The notes: generated by a model from the sequence alone, not told the origin. 64,000 nucleotides of DNA from Viridilinea sp964592425 (GCA_964592425.1 CAZQCG010000004.1:62001-126000); one strand, 5' to 3'. Numbered from the stretch's first letter, positions 9,123 through 18,084 are shown. A program made the numbers and translations.

Positions 9123-10579
9123 TCATCTCTCACCAACGGCAGACTAAAGTTAATCGTCGTCCCACGTCCTGGCACACTCTCGGCCCATGCCCTTCCACCG
9201 TGGGCCTCAACAATGCGCCGTGTGATCGCCAGGCCCAGTCCGGCCCCGCCACTACTGCGCGAGCGCGAGCGGTCAGCACGGTAGAAGCGCTCGAAGATCT
9301 GTGGCAGCTCCTCCGGGCTAATGCCGACGCCCGTATCACGCACACTGAAACGCACCAGTGCTGGCTTGCCTGGATCGTCCGGCTCCGGCCCCACCGCCGC
9401 CAGCACCACCACACCACCCGTCGGCGTATGGCGCAGCGCATTGCTCACCAGGTTCCGCAGCACCTGAGCGATCCGCTGCCCATCGACCAGCAGATCTGGC
9501 AGATCCTCGCCAGCCTCAACCCGCAGCGTCACTCCACGCTCGGTTGCCTCACCCACAAACGAACGGGCCGCCTCGTGCAGCAACTGGGTCGGGGCCGTTG
9601 GCTCCAGGTAGAGTGCCAACTGGCCTGCATCGGCCAGGGCCAGCAGGCGCAGATCCTCGATCAGCCGCTCAAGCAGAGCCACCTCGCCGAGCAGACCAGC
9701 AATCTGTTCAGCATCAGGCAGATAGATGCCATCCTGCACACCCTCAAGCCGGCCTTTGATAATCGACAGCGGCGTGCGCAGCTCATGGGCCACATCGGCC
9801 GTTAGCTGCCGCCGCTGCTGATCGGCATGCTCAAGTGCATCAGCCATCTGATTAAAACTGAGCGCCAGATCGGCCACCTCACGCACCGTCCCCGGCTGCA
9901 CCCGCACATGCAGATCGCCCTCGGCCATCGCCATCGCCGCCGCATTCATCTGCCGCAAAGGCGTACTGATGCGGCCCGAGAAGATTGTGGCCAGACTCAG
10001 CAAAATCGCGCCCAGAGCCAGGCCCGCAGCAATGACACCCCGCGCAAGGCTGCCGATACTGCTCCCCATCGTCCCGTCGGAGACCAGCACCAGCGTGCCG
10101 ATCTGCTCATTCTTGTGCTGCACCGGCACCGTCTGCACCATCAGCACATCTTGCAACTGGCGCTCGCCATCGATGGCGCTGCTGGCGATACCGGGTAGCA
10201 ACTCACCGGGCTGCAGATCGGCCTGGCTACTAGAGATCACCCGTCCGCGCACATCGAGCAAGGTTGCACTCTGCCAACCCCGCTCGTCCAGCACCCGTTC
10301 CAGCTCAGCCGGATCGGGCGCAAAGCCATCCCAAGAGCCATAACGATCATAGTATTCAGCCAGGCGCCGCGCCTCAGAGCGCGCCTCGATCATTGGAGGA
10401 CGCTCCCAGTCATCCTGTTTATGATCGAGGCTCAAGACAGCCAGCGCAAAGACCGCCAGCATCCCACCCACGCCCAGCACAATCACCAGGCCGAAGGCGG
10501 CCAGCATCAGGCTAAAGATGCGCGGGCGGGTCGGCAAGTGCTGCAAACCCCATTTGCCCATACTATGGCCTCTGCTCAC
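9119..10579 (-). CDS. Membrane sensor histidine kinase (BaeS/PhoR-type)
   Basis: This protein has 486 residues. TM1 is near 22-50, an extracytoplasmic sensor region covers about 51-175, and TM2 is near 178-200. HAMP follows at about 200-252, then HisKA with the phospho-acceptor H265 in the H-box DVAHELRTPLS, and HATPase_c with an N-box (LRNLVSNALRHTP), DTGVGI and a GAGLGL G-box. It phosphorylates the regulator encoded just upstream, whose stop overlaps this start by 4 bases (10576-10579). The signal is unknown. It is an intact kinase with no missing motif. Confidence 0.9.
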   Translation of the reverse strand: MSRGHSMGKWGLQHLPTRPRIFSLMLAAFGLVIVLGVGGMLAVFALAVLSLDHKQDDWERPPMIEARSEARRLAEYYDRYGSWDGFAPDPAELERVLDERGWQSATLLDVRGRVISSSQADLQPGELLPGIASSAIDGERQLQDVLMVQTVPVQHKNEQIGTLVLVSDGTMGSSIGSLARGVIAAGLALGAILLSLATIFSGRISTPLRQMNAAAMAMAEGDLHVRVQPGTVREVADLALSFNQMADALEHADQQRRQLTADVAHELRTPLSIIKGRLEGVQDGIYLPDAEQIAGLLGEVALLERLIEDLRLLALADAGQLALYLEPTAPTQLLHEAARSFVGEATERGVTLRVEAGEDLPDLLVDGQRIAQVLRNLVSNALRHTPTGGVVVLAAVGPEPDDPGKPALVRFSVRDTGVGISPEELPQIFERFYRADRSRSRSSGGAGLGLAITRRIVEAHGGRAWAESVPGRGTTINFSLPLVRDD

Positions 10580-11268
10580 CCTGGCTCCATCAAGCGATAG
10601 CCAACCCCGTAGATCGTCTGGATATATTGCGGCGCGTGCGGATCAGGCTGGATCTTGCGGCGCAGGTTTTTAATATGGGCATCAACCGTGCGATCATAGC
10701 CGGTGTAGCTCACATCATAGACTCGCTCAAGCAACTGAGCGCGGGTAAACGGTCGTCCCGGCTCACGGGCCAGCACCGCCAGCAGATCAAACTCCGTCGC
10801 CGTCAACTCAACCAGCTCACCATCGCGGCGCACACTACGCCGTTCGAAGTCAATACTCAGCCCGGCGACCTGAATCACGCCCGCCGGGCCGGTCTCTCCC
10901 TCGCTCCGCCGCAGCACGGCCCGTACCCGGGCCACCAACTCGCGCGGGCTGAACGGCTTGGTCAGGTAATCATCGGCCCCCAATTCAAGGCCAATCACCC
11001 GATCCGTCTCCTCAACCCGCGCCGTCAGCATAATCAGCGGCAGCTTACGGGTCAGCGGATCCTGGCGCAAAGCCCGCGCCACATCCAGGCCGTCCATACC
11101 CGGCAACATCAGGTCAAGCACCAGCAACTGGGGACGCTCACTGCGCGCCAGGCGCAAGGCCGTCAGCCCATCACCAGCCGTCAGCACCCGAAAACCTGCC
11201 CGGTCGAGATAGTCACGGACGATCTGCACGATCCCCGGCTCATCATCGACAACCAGGATGGTCTTCAC
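10576..11268 (-). CDS. OmpR/PhoB-family response regulator
   Basis: This 230-residue protein has an N-terminal receiver (VVDDE acidic pair near 8-10, phospho-acceptor D52 in LVLDLMLPG, conserved Lys in DYLTKPFSPREL) and a C-terminal winged-helix DNA-binding domain (about 130-225, ending YDRTVDAHIKNLRRKI and a GVGYR turn). It is the cognate partner of the overlapping kinase gene and begins 3 bases after the stop of the small membrane protein gene. Targets are unknown; its own operon is the simplest guess. Confidence 0.92.
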   Translation of the reverse strand: MKTILVVDDEPGIVQIVRDYLDRAGFRVLTAGDGLTALRLARSERPQLLVLDLMLPGMDGLDVARALRQDPLTRKLPLIMLTARVEETDRVIGLELGADDYLTKPFSPRELVARVRAVLRRSEGETGPAGVIQVAGLSIDFERRSVRRDGELVELTATEFDLLAVLAREPGRPFTRAQLLERVYDVSYTGYDRTVDAHIKNLRRKIQPDPHAPQYIQTIYGVGYRLMEPG

Positions 11269-11271
11269 GGC

Positions 11272-11709
11272 CTACTCCACCCGCGGATCGTGGCCAGCCG
11301 GGGTGGTTGGCGCAGCCACCTGGGCCTGTTGACGCTGCTGGAAGAGGCGGAAGAGCAGCCATGCCAGCATACCCAGGGCGGCCAGTTTGGTCAGCCCACC
11401 AATCAGCTTAAAGAGCATCGCCAACGGCCCGAAGCCATGGCGCGGCCCATCAAAACGTTCCACCATCATCGGCCCATGCTGATAGGCGTGGCCATCGACA
11501 AAGGCAGACGGGCCAAAGCGGCCACGCTCAAAACGCTCGCCAGCCATTGAACCGGCGCCAGGCATCACCTGGGCCGCCTCCGGCCCCACTGCATAAACGT
11601 AGGCCATGCGCCCACGCATCTCCGCGAAACGTCCACCCAGTGCAACCACCAGCGCCAGCCCACCCAGCAGCAGTGCCGCCCAGCCGATCCAGTTACGGTT
11701 ATTGCCCAT
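11272..11709 (-). CDS. Small membrane protein, first gene of the two-component operon
   Basis: This protein has 145 residues when started at ATG 11709, which has AGGGAG 10 bases upstream; the longer frame to 11745 would leave no Shine-Dalgarno. TM1 spans about 7-25 and TM2 about 110-130. Between them lies an 80-residue extracytoplasmic loop rich in Met, His and Arg (for example HAYQHGPMMV and RHGFGP). The gene is 3 bases upstream of the regulator, so it may be an accessory sensor or a metal- or stress-related target of the system. I do not recognise the family. Confidence 0.7.
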   Translation of the reverse strand: MGNNRNWIGWAALLLGGLALVVALGGRFAEMRGRMAYVYAVGPEAAQVMPGAGSMAGERFERGRFGPSAFVDGHAYQHGPMMVERFDGPRHGFGPLAMLFKLIGGLTKLAALGMLAWLLFRLFQQRQQAQVAAPTTPAGHDPRVE

Positions 11710-11828
11710 AACGATGCTCTCCCTATGTTTCGTAGAACTTCTCACTCAGCCCCCCTAGCCTACGCTTCAATTGCGCAGAAAATATGAAGAGCCTGGGGAG
11801 CGATCTGGGAGGTGCGGAGGGCTGATGC

Positions 11829-12569
11829 TCAGACTGGTGGCCAGGGTACATTTGGGCCAGGACCAGGCGCAGGGAAGACGGCTGTACTGATCAAATGCTC
11901 AAGCCGGCGCCGCAGCGCACGCAATTCAGCTGGTTCAAGCAGATCCTCAAGCACCTGCAGGCCCGGCGCCTTGCTGTTCAGCCCGGAGCGCAGGGCACTC
12001 AAGGCGGCCAGCACCTCGCCAGGCAGCGGCTCACCGACAAAATCCCAGAGCACCGTGCGCAACTTAAGCTCATAGTGAAAACAGATGCCGTGGTCAATCG
12101 CCCAGAGTCGTCCATCGTGCCCCTTCAGGGCGTGGCCACTCTTGCGGTCGGCATTGTTGATCAGGTAATCGAAGGCACACAGACGGCGGATCACCTGATC
12201 ATAACCGCCCTCTTTGAGCATCGTGAAGAGATGAGCCTCCTCATCATTGGTGATGAAGAGCTGGAGCATCCCGATGCCATAGGGGCCGTCACGCACCACC
12301 GTCGGCGGCACCAGGCCAAAGCCCAGACTCTCCGAGATCAGGTAGGCCGCCACCTCACGCCGGTACAACGTCCCACGGGGAAAGTCCCACAATGGACGCT
12401 CACCGCGCCGTGGTTTATAGATCGCCAGGAGCTCATGATCCTCGTGCGTCACCCTGGTCAGCAAGGTGTAGTTGCTGCTGTAGGGCATAGCCGCCTCGAG
12501 CGTGATCTGACCACGTGCCAGAATCTCCAGCACCCGTGCCACACCGATCGTTTGCGGTGGCTCATCCAT
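11829..12569 (-). CDS. SCO1664-family protein, PI3/4-kinase-like fold
   Basis: This 246-residue protein matches the conserved family found in Actinobacteria and Chloroflexi that resembles phosphatidylinositol 3/4-kinases. Visible marks are LLAIYKPRRGERP (candidate ATP-binding Lys), RREVAAYLIS, the catalytic-loop-like FDYLINNADRKSGHAL and a metal-binding-like WAIDHGICFH. As I recall, the family occurs with a DUF3090 protein and a histidine phosphatase; those genes lie directly upstream here. The substrate is unknown and the kinase role is inference. A repeat at 12580-12686 separates it from the DUF3090 gene. Confidence 0.78.
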   Translation of the reverse strand: MDEPPQTIGVARVLEILARGQITLEAAMPYSSNYTLLTRVTHEDHELLAIYKPRRGERPLWDFPRGTLYRREVAAYLISESLGFGLVPPTVVRDGPYGIGMLQLFITNDEEAHLFTMLKEGGYDQVIRRLCAFDYLINNADRKSGHALKGHDGRLWAIDHGICFHYELKLRTVLWDFVGEPLPGEVLAALSALRSGLNSKAPGLQVLEDLLEPAELRALRRRLEHLISTAVFPAPGPGPNVPWPPV

Positions 12570-12579
12570 ACCAGCATCC

Positions 12580-12686
12580 TACAACGGTTCTCAGAAAGGT
12601 TGAGCCGACCTGCGCACAATGGATGGCACCAGACACGGCAAGCCCCAGCCCCTAACCCCCAACCCCAGCGCGAAGCGCTCTAGGCT
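12580..12686. repeat. Interspersed repeat, copy A, with G-quadruplex motif on the minus strand
   Basis: This about 107-bp unit recurs at 62078-62186. Shared blocks are GGTTCTCAGAAAGGTTGAGC, CGACCT, GGATGGC, CCCCTAACCCCCAACCCCAG and CGAAGCGCTCTAGGCT. The C-runs at 12643-12666 read on the minus strand as G4-TT-G5-TTA-G4-CT-G4, a canonical quadruplex pattern lying just 3' of a minus-strand gene. The edge of the repeat supplies the TAG stop of the DUF3090 gene. There is no coding capacity and no transposase. Confidence 0.8.
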
Positions 12687-13207
12687 GGCACAGGGCCGTG
12701 GCCATTGCGCTGCGGGCAGAAGTGACCAGCCGGATCGATCGGGCGTCCGCAATTTCCACAGATCGGGCGACCTGCGGCCACGACCTGCTGAGCGTGACTG
12801 GACAGGGCACGCATCTGCGGTCGCGAGGCCGAGAAACGCGCACTCTGCACCTCCTCTCCCTCCGTATCGCTCATGCCCTGGATCAGCAGCACCACCAGAT
12901 CACGCTCGGCATCATAGCCCAGGCCCATCTGGCCGACGCGGAACTCCGGCTCCAGCGGCTCTTCCAGGCTCATATCGGCCACAAAGAGATCATCCGACGT
13001 GCTCAGGCGCGGGTTCTTCTCAGCCAGGCTATCGAGCAAGCGCTCGATCGCATCAGCGAGCGCCCGTATCTGCTCCTTCTCGGCCAGCAAGGTAAGCACG
13101 CGCCGCCCACGGCGTGCCTGCAAAAAGAAGGCCCGCTGACCCTTCGGCCCAACCGCGCCGGCCGTAATCCGCTGTACCGAGTCGAGATCGAAGGTGAACT
13201 CAGACAT
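12680..13207 (-). CDS. DUF3090 family protein
   Basis: This protein has 175 residues starting MSEFTFDLDSV at ATG 13207; the frame extends upstream into the phosphatase gene, but that extension is not family-like. The middle region (RAFFLQARRGRRVLTLLAEK, then a helix ending in RLLDSL) is typical of DUF3090. The C-terminus has a CGNCGRPIDPAGHFCPQRNGH zinc-ribbon-like motif with two Cys pairs. It begins 4 bases after the phosphatase stop. Its biochemical role is unknown. Its stop codon lies in the repeat border. Confidence 0.8.
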   Translation of the reverse strand: MSEFTFDLDSVQRITAGAVGPKGQRAFFLQARRGRRVLTLLAEKEQIRALADAIERLLDSLAEKNPRLSTSDDLFVADMSLEEPLEPEFRVGQMGLGYDAERDLVVLLIQGMSDTEGEEVQSARFSASRPQMRALSSHAQQVVAAGRPICGNCGRPIDPAGHFCPQRNGHGPVPA

Positions 13208-13211
13208 GCTC

Positions 13212-13955
13212 CTACTCTGGCTGGGGCGCAGCATGCTGCGCCCCCTCAGGGGCTGGCTCCGCACTGGGTGATCGCTGGCCGTCTGTCTCTGTCTCAGCAA
13301 GCGGCCCCTCGCTGGCTGGTTGCGCCTCAACTGCTGCTTCGGGTCGCGGGCGCAAATGCTCTAGCGAACCAAGATCGTTCAAGGCTAGCAACCGCGGACC
13401 CATCCGCTCAAAGGCAATTGCCGTCAACGAGCACGGGTTGATCACCAGCCGCTGGAAGAGATCGATATGCATGCCGACATAATAGGCCACGGCCAGCTTG
13501 ATAATATCGGCATGCGAGACGACTGCGACCGTCTGCTTTGGGTGCATATCACGCAGCCGATCAAGGGCCTGCACCATACGTACCTGGGCTTCGCCCAGAG
13601 TCTCGCCATTGGGAAAACGGGTGCCACTCGGGTAGAACTGGACGCCCGGCCAGAGATCGTGCTTGTAGAGCTCTTTCAGTTCGGCACCTTGCCATTCGCC
13701 ATAGCGTACCTCGCCGATCTGCTCATTCAATCTGAGCGGCAGGGCTCGCGGCTGGGCAATTGCTGTTGCCGTCTCGACACAGCGCTCGAGCGGGCTGGAA
13801 TAGAGCGCAGCAATTGGCAGATCACCCAGGCGCGCACTCAACGCCGCCGCCTGCGCCCGGCCCTCCTCATTCAGATGCACCCCCGGCGTCCATCCTGCCA
13901 GCCGCCCGTGAACCCAGTCATTGATGCCATGGCGAATCAGCAAGAGCAGGGTCAC
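13212..13955 (-). CDS. Histidine phosphatase superfamily protein (MSMEG_4193-type phosphomutase-like)
   Basis: The start is GTG 13955 with AAGGAG 6 bases upstream. The 247-residue protein has the catalytic LIRHGINDWV box (phospho-His at 9), a SPLERCVETA box, the acid/base region IGEVRYGEWQG and the second histidine in VVSHADIIKLA. It should transfer or remove phosphate through a phosphohistidine intermediate. The last about 50 residues are a low-complexity acidic Pro/Ala/Glu tail not needed by the fold. It is the first gene of the conserved trio with DUF3090 and the PI3/4-kinase-like protein. Confidence 0.85.
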   Translation of the reverse strand: MTLLLLIRHGINDWVHGRLAGWTPGVHLNEEGRAQAAALSARLGDLPIAALYSSPLERCVETATAIAQPRALPLRLNEQIGEVRYGEWQGAELKELYKHDLWPGVQFYPSGTRFPNGETLGEAQVRMVQALDRLRDMHPKQTVAVVSHADIIKLAVAYYVGMHIDLFQRLVINPCSLTAIAFERMGPRLLALNDLGSLEHLRPRPEAAVEAQPASEGPLAETETDGQRSPSAEPAPEGAQHAAPQPE

Positions 13956-14031
13956 GTAACACTCCTTCGGCTCGCGCAGGTTTCAGCCTCTATCATACCA
14001 CAAACCACCCTCCATAGCCTGAAAACGAGGG

Positions 14032-15822
14032 CTATCCAGCTACCTGTTGTTCGGCAAACTGTAGCTGATAGAGCCGGTAGTAGTATCCACGTCGGGCCAG
14101 CAACTCCTCATGGCTGCCATCCTCGACCACCCGCCCCTGGTGCAGCACGATGATCCGGTCAACATGGCGAATCGTACTCAAACGATGGGCAATGATAATG
14201 CTGGTACGGCCACGCAACAGCCGGGCCAGCGCCTCCTGGATCAGCGCTTCAGTCGCGGTATCAACACTGCTGGTCGCCTCGTCCAGAATCAGCAAGATCG
14301 CAGGGTTGAAGGCCAGGGCCCGGGCGAAGGCCAACAGCTGGCGCTGGCCCAATGAGAGATTCGCACCACGCTCACGCACCTCATGCGCATAGCCGCCCGG
14401 TAGCCGCTCGATAAAGCTAGCCGCATTAACCAGTTCGGCCGCCCAACGCATCTGGGCATCATCAATCGCCGTGTTATGCAGGCGAATGTTACTGGCGATT
14501 GTCCCTGAAAAGCAGACCGGATCCTGCGGCACAGCGGCAATATGGCGGCGCAGTTCATGCTGCCGTAAACGACGCAGATCGACCCCATCAAGGGTGATCG
14601 TGCCCTGCTGCACATCGTAGAAACGCGCCAGCAGCCCCACCAGGCTACTCTTGCCAGCCCCGGTTGCCCCCACGATCGCCACCGCCTGACCCGCCGGGAT
14701 ATGCAACGAAATGCCCTTCAGCACCGGCTCGTCAGGGCTGTAGCCAAAGACCACTCCTTGCAGATCGATCGTTCCACGCACTGGCGTTGGTAGGCTCAGC
14801 GGCTGCTCCGGGTCACGCACCTCCTCCTGTGTATCAAGGATCTGCACAATTCGCTCGGCGGCGGCCATCGCCGCCTGCAAGATCGTGTAACGCTCGGCCA
14901 GGTTACGGATCGGCTCGAAGGCCCGCTGGGTGTACTGCACAAAAGCCACCAGCATACCCAGCGAGGCCCAGCCCGCCAGCACGCCCTGGCCACCCCACCA
15001 GAGCAAGGCCGCTGTGCCAATAGCCGCCATCAGCTGCACCATCGGCATAAAAGTGGCGAAAATGCGCAGCGCACCAAGGTTGGCCTCTAGATACTCGGCG
15101 CTCAACGCGGCAAAATGGGTCCGACTCTGTGCCTCACGCCCAAAAAGCTGCGTCACCAGCACCCCACTGATCTGCTCGTTCAGAAAGGCATTGATCCGTG
15201 CCAGGCGCTGACGCACCAGGCGGTAGGTTGCCCGCATCAGCCGCTGGAAGAAGGCCACAATCAAAGCCAACACTGGTAGCGTCACCAGGCTCACCAGCGC
15301 CAGACGCCAGTTGAGGAAGAACATCATCCCCACAATGCTCACCAGGGTCACCAGGTCGGCGAGGATTAAGACCAGACCCTGGGTCAAAAACTCATTCAGC
15401 GCATCAACATCATTGGTAATGCGCGTCAGCAGACGCCCCACCGGGTTACGGTCGTGAAAGCTCAGGCTCAACTGCTGGATATGGCGAAAAAGATAGAGGC
15501 GCAGATCCATCATCACCGTCTGGCCGACACTATTGATGATGTAGGTATGGCTATAACGCAGGGCGAAGGTGGCCAGCAGCAGTCCGGCATACGTGGCAAA
15601 GATCGGCCAGAGCCCATCCGTCTCACCGACACTGATCGGCCCATCAATCGCCCGTTGCACAAGCAGCGGTGGCCCCAACTCGGCCAGGGCTGCCCCAACC
15701 AGCAGCAGCACCGCCAGACCCAGCCGCTGCCAGTAGGGCCGCACAAAGACGGCCATGCGCCGCATCAGGCGCCCGTCATAGGCTTTACCCAGAATGGTAT
15801 CGTCCTCAAAGCCGCGGCTCAT
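14032..15822 (-). CDS. ABC exporter half-transporter (consensus Walker B, altered signature)
   Basis: This protein has 596 residues: an ABC_membrane domain of six helices (about 25-320) and an ATPase domain (about 345-590). The Walker A (VGATGAGKSSL), Walker B with catalytic Glu (LLILDEATSSVD) and H-loop (IIAHRLST) are intact, but the signature reads NLSLGQRQ instead of LSGGQ. This is the pattern of one half of a heterodimeric exporter. The start overlaps the stop of the partner gene by 4 bases. The cargo (drug, lipid or peptide) is not readable. Confidence 0.88.
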   Translation of the reverse strand: MSRGFEDDTILGKAYDGRLMRRMAVFVRPYWQRLGLAVLLLVGAALAELGPPLLVQRAIDGPISVGETDGLWPIFATYAGLLLATFALRYSHTYIINSVGQTVMMDLRLYLFRHIQQLSLSFHDRNPVGRLLTRITNDVDALNEFLTQGLVLILADLVTLVSIVGMMFFLNWRLALVSLVTLPVLALIVAFFQRLMRATYRLVRQRLARINAFLNEQISGVLVTQLFGREAQSRTHFAALSAEYLEANLGALRIFATFMPMVQLMAAIGTAALLWWGGQGVLAGWASLGMLVAFVQYTQRAFEPIRNLAERYTILQAAMAAAERIVQILDTQEEVRDPEQPLSLPTPVRGTIDLQGVVFGYSPDEPVLKGISLHIPAGQAVAIVGATGAGKSSLVGLLARFYDVQQGTITLDGVDLRRLRQHELRRHIAAVPQDPVCFSGTIASNIRLHNTAIDDAQMRWAAELVNAASFIERLPGGYAHEVRERGANLSLGQRQLLAFARALAFNPAILLILDEATSSVDTATEALIQEALARLLRGRTSIIIAHRLSTIRHVDRIIVLHQGRVVEDGSHEELLARRGYYYRLYQLQFAEQQVAG

Positions 15823-17630
15823 GGCTCCTCCCCCAGTTCAGCAGCGATCAACTCGCGCCGATACATCGCCGCGTAGCGCCCACCTGAGTTGACCAGGACG
15901 TTATGGCTACCCTGCTCAACAATCCGTCCCTCATCCAGGACAATGATCTGGTCGGCCTCACGCACCGAAGCAATGCGCTGGGCGATCATAATGCTGGTGC
16001 GTCCACGCAACACCTCACGCAGCCCGGCCAGGATCTGCGCCGCGGTATGCGTATCGACACTGCTCAAAGCATCGTCCAGAACCAGCACCACCGGGTCGCG
16101 CAATACCGCCCGGGCAATGGCCACCCGCTGCTTCTGCCCGCCCGAAAGGGTCACACCACGCTCGCCAACCAGCGTATCCAACCCGGCAGGGAACTGGCCC
16201 AGATCGTTCGAGAGCCGCGAAACGGTTACAGCATGGGCCAGGCGTGCCTCATGTTCGGCCTCGTCAAGCTGCTCGTCCACGCCAAAGCTGACATTCTCGC
16301 GTAGCGGCACACTGAAGAGGAAGGTCTCCTGAGGCACATAGCCCACCGCCCGGCGCAGGTCTTGCAGCTTCAGCCGCCGTAGATCAATGCCATCAAGCAA
16401 TACTGCGCCCTGGTCGGGATCACGCACCCGCGCCAGCAGGTTGACCAGGGTTGTCTTGCCCACCCCGGTCGCCCCCACAATCGCCAGCGAGCTACCGGCG
16501 GGCACCCGGAAGGAGATGTCTTGCAAGAGCCAGGCCCCTGGGGATCGCTCGGTGGGCAGGGCCACCTGAAGTGGGCGATCAGTACGCTCATCGGCATAGC
16601 GTATGCTCACATGACACAGCTCAACCTCGCCGCGTGGGGTGGGCAAGGCCAGCGCATCAGGAGGGCTGGTGATCGCTGGCTCGCGCCGCAGCACCTCAAG
16701 CAGCCGGCCCATCGAAGCGGCCGCCTGCTGGTAGAGCGAGACCATCCAACCAAGCATGATCATCGGGAAGCTCAGCAGGCCCAGGTAGGCGTTAAACTGC
16801 ACCAGCTCACCGACCGTCAATGCACCAGCCGCCACCAGGCGCCCACCGATCAGCAGCACCAGAGCCGCCACCACCCCCAGGCAGAGCGACATCGCTGGCC
16901 AGAGCGCACCGCTGAGCAGCACATAACGCAGGCTCAGCTGGCGGTAGCGCCCATTATCAGCCCCAAAGACCGCTAGCTCGGCCTCTTCCTGGGCATAAGC
17001 CTTGATCGTGCGGATGCCGGAGAAATTCTCCTGCACCCGGGTCGAGATCGCCCCAAACTGATCCTGCACCCTGGTATAGGTACTACGCATGCGCGTACCA
17101 ACCAGGACAAAGACCAGCGTCGCAATCGGCATCAGCAGCATCACCACCAGGGCCAGGGTGACATGCATCGACAGCATCAGGCCAGCGGCAACCCCAAAGG
17201 TCAGCAGGGCCGTAGCAGTACCGTTCAGACCCGGGCCAAGCAACTGGCGCACCGCACTGAGGTCGTTCGTAGCGCGGGCCATCAGATCGCCCGTATGGTT
17301 CACCCCAAAGAAGCCCTGGTCAAGGCTCACATACCGCTTAAAGAGCTCGGCGCGCAGGTCATACTCAACCTGATAGGCCGTACCACCGATCAGCATACGC
17401 TGGATAAACTTGAAGATACCCTCAGCAAGCGCAGCAACCAGCAACATCGCGCTAAAACGCAGCAGCGTGGCGGGCAACAGATGGCCCTGGTTCAACTCAT
17501 CAACCGCCAGACGCAACAGATAAGGGCCAGCGGTACTCACCGAGGCCCCCAGGACAGCGCAGAGCAAGCCGGCGAGCAGCGCGGCGCGGTAGCGGGCCAG
17601 ATAGGGCAGTAGGTAACGCAGGTGAACCAT
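15819..17630 (-). CDS. ABC exporter half-transporter (degenerate catalytic site)
   Basis: This protein has 603 residues with six N-terminal helices (about 15-300) and a C-terminal ATPase domain. Walker A (VGATGVGKTTL) and the signature (LSGGQKQR) are consensus. The catalytic Glu after Walker B is Asp (VLVLDDALSSVD), and the H-loop His is Gln (MIAQRIAS). It therefore supplies the degenerate nucleotide site, complementing the neighbouring half-transporter. An insert near 345-370 (RYADERTDRPLQVALP) enlarges the first ATPase strand region. The gene is divergent from pufB. Confidence 0.88.
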   Translation of the reverse strand: MVHLRYLLPYLARYRAALLAGLLCAVLGASVSTAGPYLLRLAVDELNQGHLLPATLLRFSAMLLVAALAEGIFKFIQRMLIGGTAYQVEYDLRAELFKRYVSLDQGFFGVNHTGDLMARATNDLSAVRQLLGPGLNGTATALLTFGVAAGLMLSMHVTLALVVMLLMPIATLVFVLVGTRMRSTYTRVQDQFGAISTRVQENFSGIRTIKAYAQEEAELAVFGADNGRYRQLSLRYVLLSGALWPAMSLCLGVVAALVLLIGGRLVAAGALTVGELVQFNAYLGLLSFPMIMLGWMVSLYQQAAASMGRLLEVLRREPAITSPPDALALPTPRGEVELCHVSIRYADERTDRPLQVALPTERSPGAWLLQDISFRVPAGSSLAIVGATGVGKTTLVNLLARVRDPDQGAVLLDGIDLRRLKLQDLRRAVGYVPQETFLFSVPLRENVSFGVDEQLDEAEHEARLAHAVTVSRLSNDLGQFPAGLDTLVGERGVTLSGGQKQRVAIARAVLRDPVVLVLDDALSSVDTHTAAQILAGLREVLRGRTSIMIAQRIASVREADQIIVLDEGRIVEQGSHNVLVNSGGRYAAMYRRELIAAELGEEP

Positions 17631-17737
17631 AACGGCTCCAACAAGGTTTCAGACCAGGCGAAGAGTGAGTATAGCACTCAGAGACACCATCCAAACAATC
17701 TGGCCACAGAATCGTCCTTTTGCTTAAAAGCAACGGA

Positions 17738-17766
17738 TTGACAATTTTCCTTGACTCCTATATAAT
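17738..17766 (+). promoter_or_regulatory. Consensus sigma-70 promoter of the puf antenna operon
   Basis: TTGACA (17738-17743) and TATAAT (17761-17766) are both perfect matches, with a 17-base spacer. Transcription should start near 17773, giving a leader of about 140 bases before pufB. Such an exact promoter suits a very highly expressed antenna gene pair. The region 17631-17737 between the divergent ABC operon and this promoter shows no other clear site. Confidence 0.85.
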
Positions 17767-17913
17767 TTGGGCCAGGTTTAGGACGCTTCACTCTTCATCC
17801 CAGGTTTACCACTTCCGTCCGGTCACGGATATGGTGCGACGATGACAGCCAGGCGCGCTGGTCGTACCAGGTGGTTAGCGCCCGTGGTTTCCGCCTGTTA
17901 AGGAGGTTCGCCC

Positions 17914-18084
17914 ATGCGCGACGACGACGATCTGGTTCCCCCGAAGTGGCGGTCGCTGTTCAACAACCAGGACTGGCTGATGCACGACATTATGGTCAAG
18001 TCGTTCTGGGCCTTCGGTGTGATTGCTGCCATCGCCCACCTGCTGGTCTGGGTCTGGCGGCCCTGGTTGAGCCCCGTGATTTAA
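17914..18084 (+). CDS. pufB: Light-harvesting B808-866 complex beta subunit
   Basis: This 56-residue single-helix antenna polypeptide begins MRDDDDLVPPKW, closely matching the Chloroflexus beta chain. His24 (WLMHD) precedes the membrane helix (about 28-48). His42 (IAHLLVW) is in the position of the BChl ligand, and the C-terminus has the aromatic RPW motif. AGGAGG at 17901-17906 lies 7 bases before ATG. With PufA it forms the membrane antenna that passes energy from chlorosomes to the reaction centre. Confidence 0.95.
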   Translation: MRDDDDLVPPKWRSLFNNQDWLMHDIMVKSFWAFGVIAAIAHLLVWVWRPWLSPVI

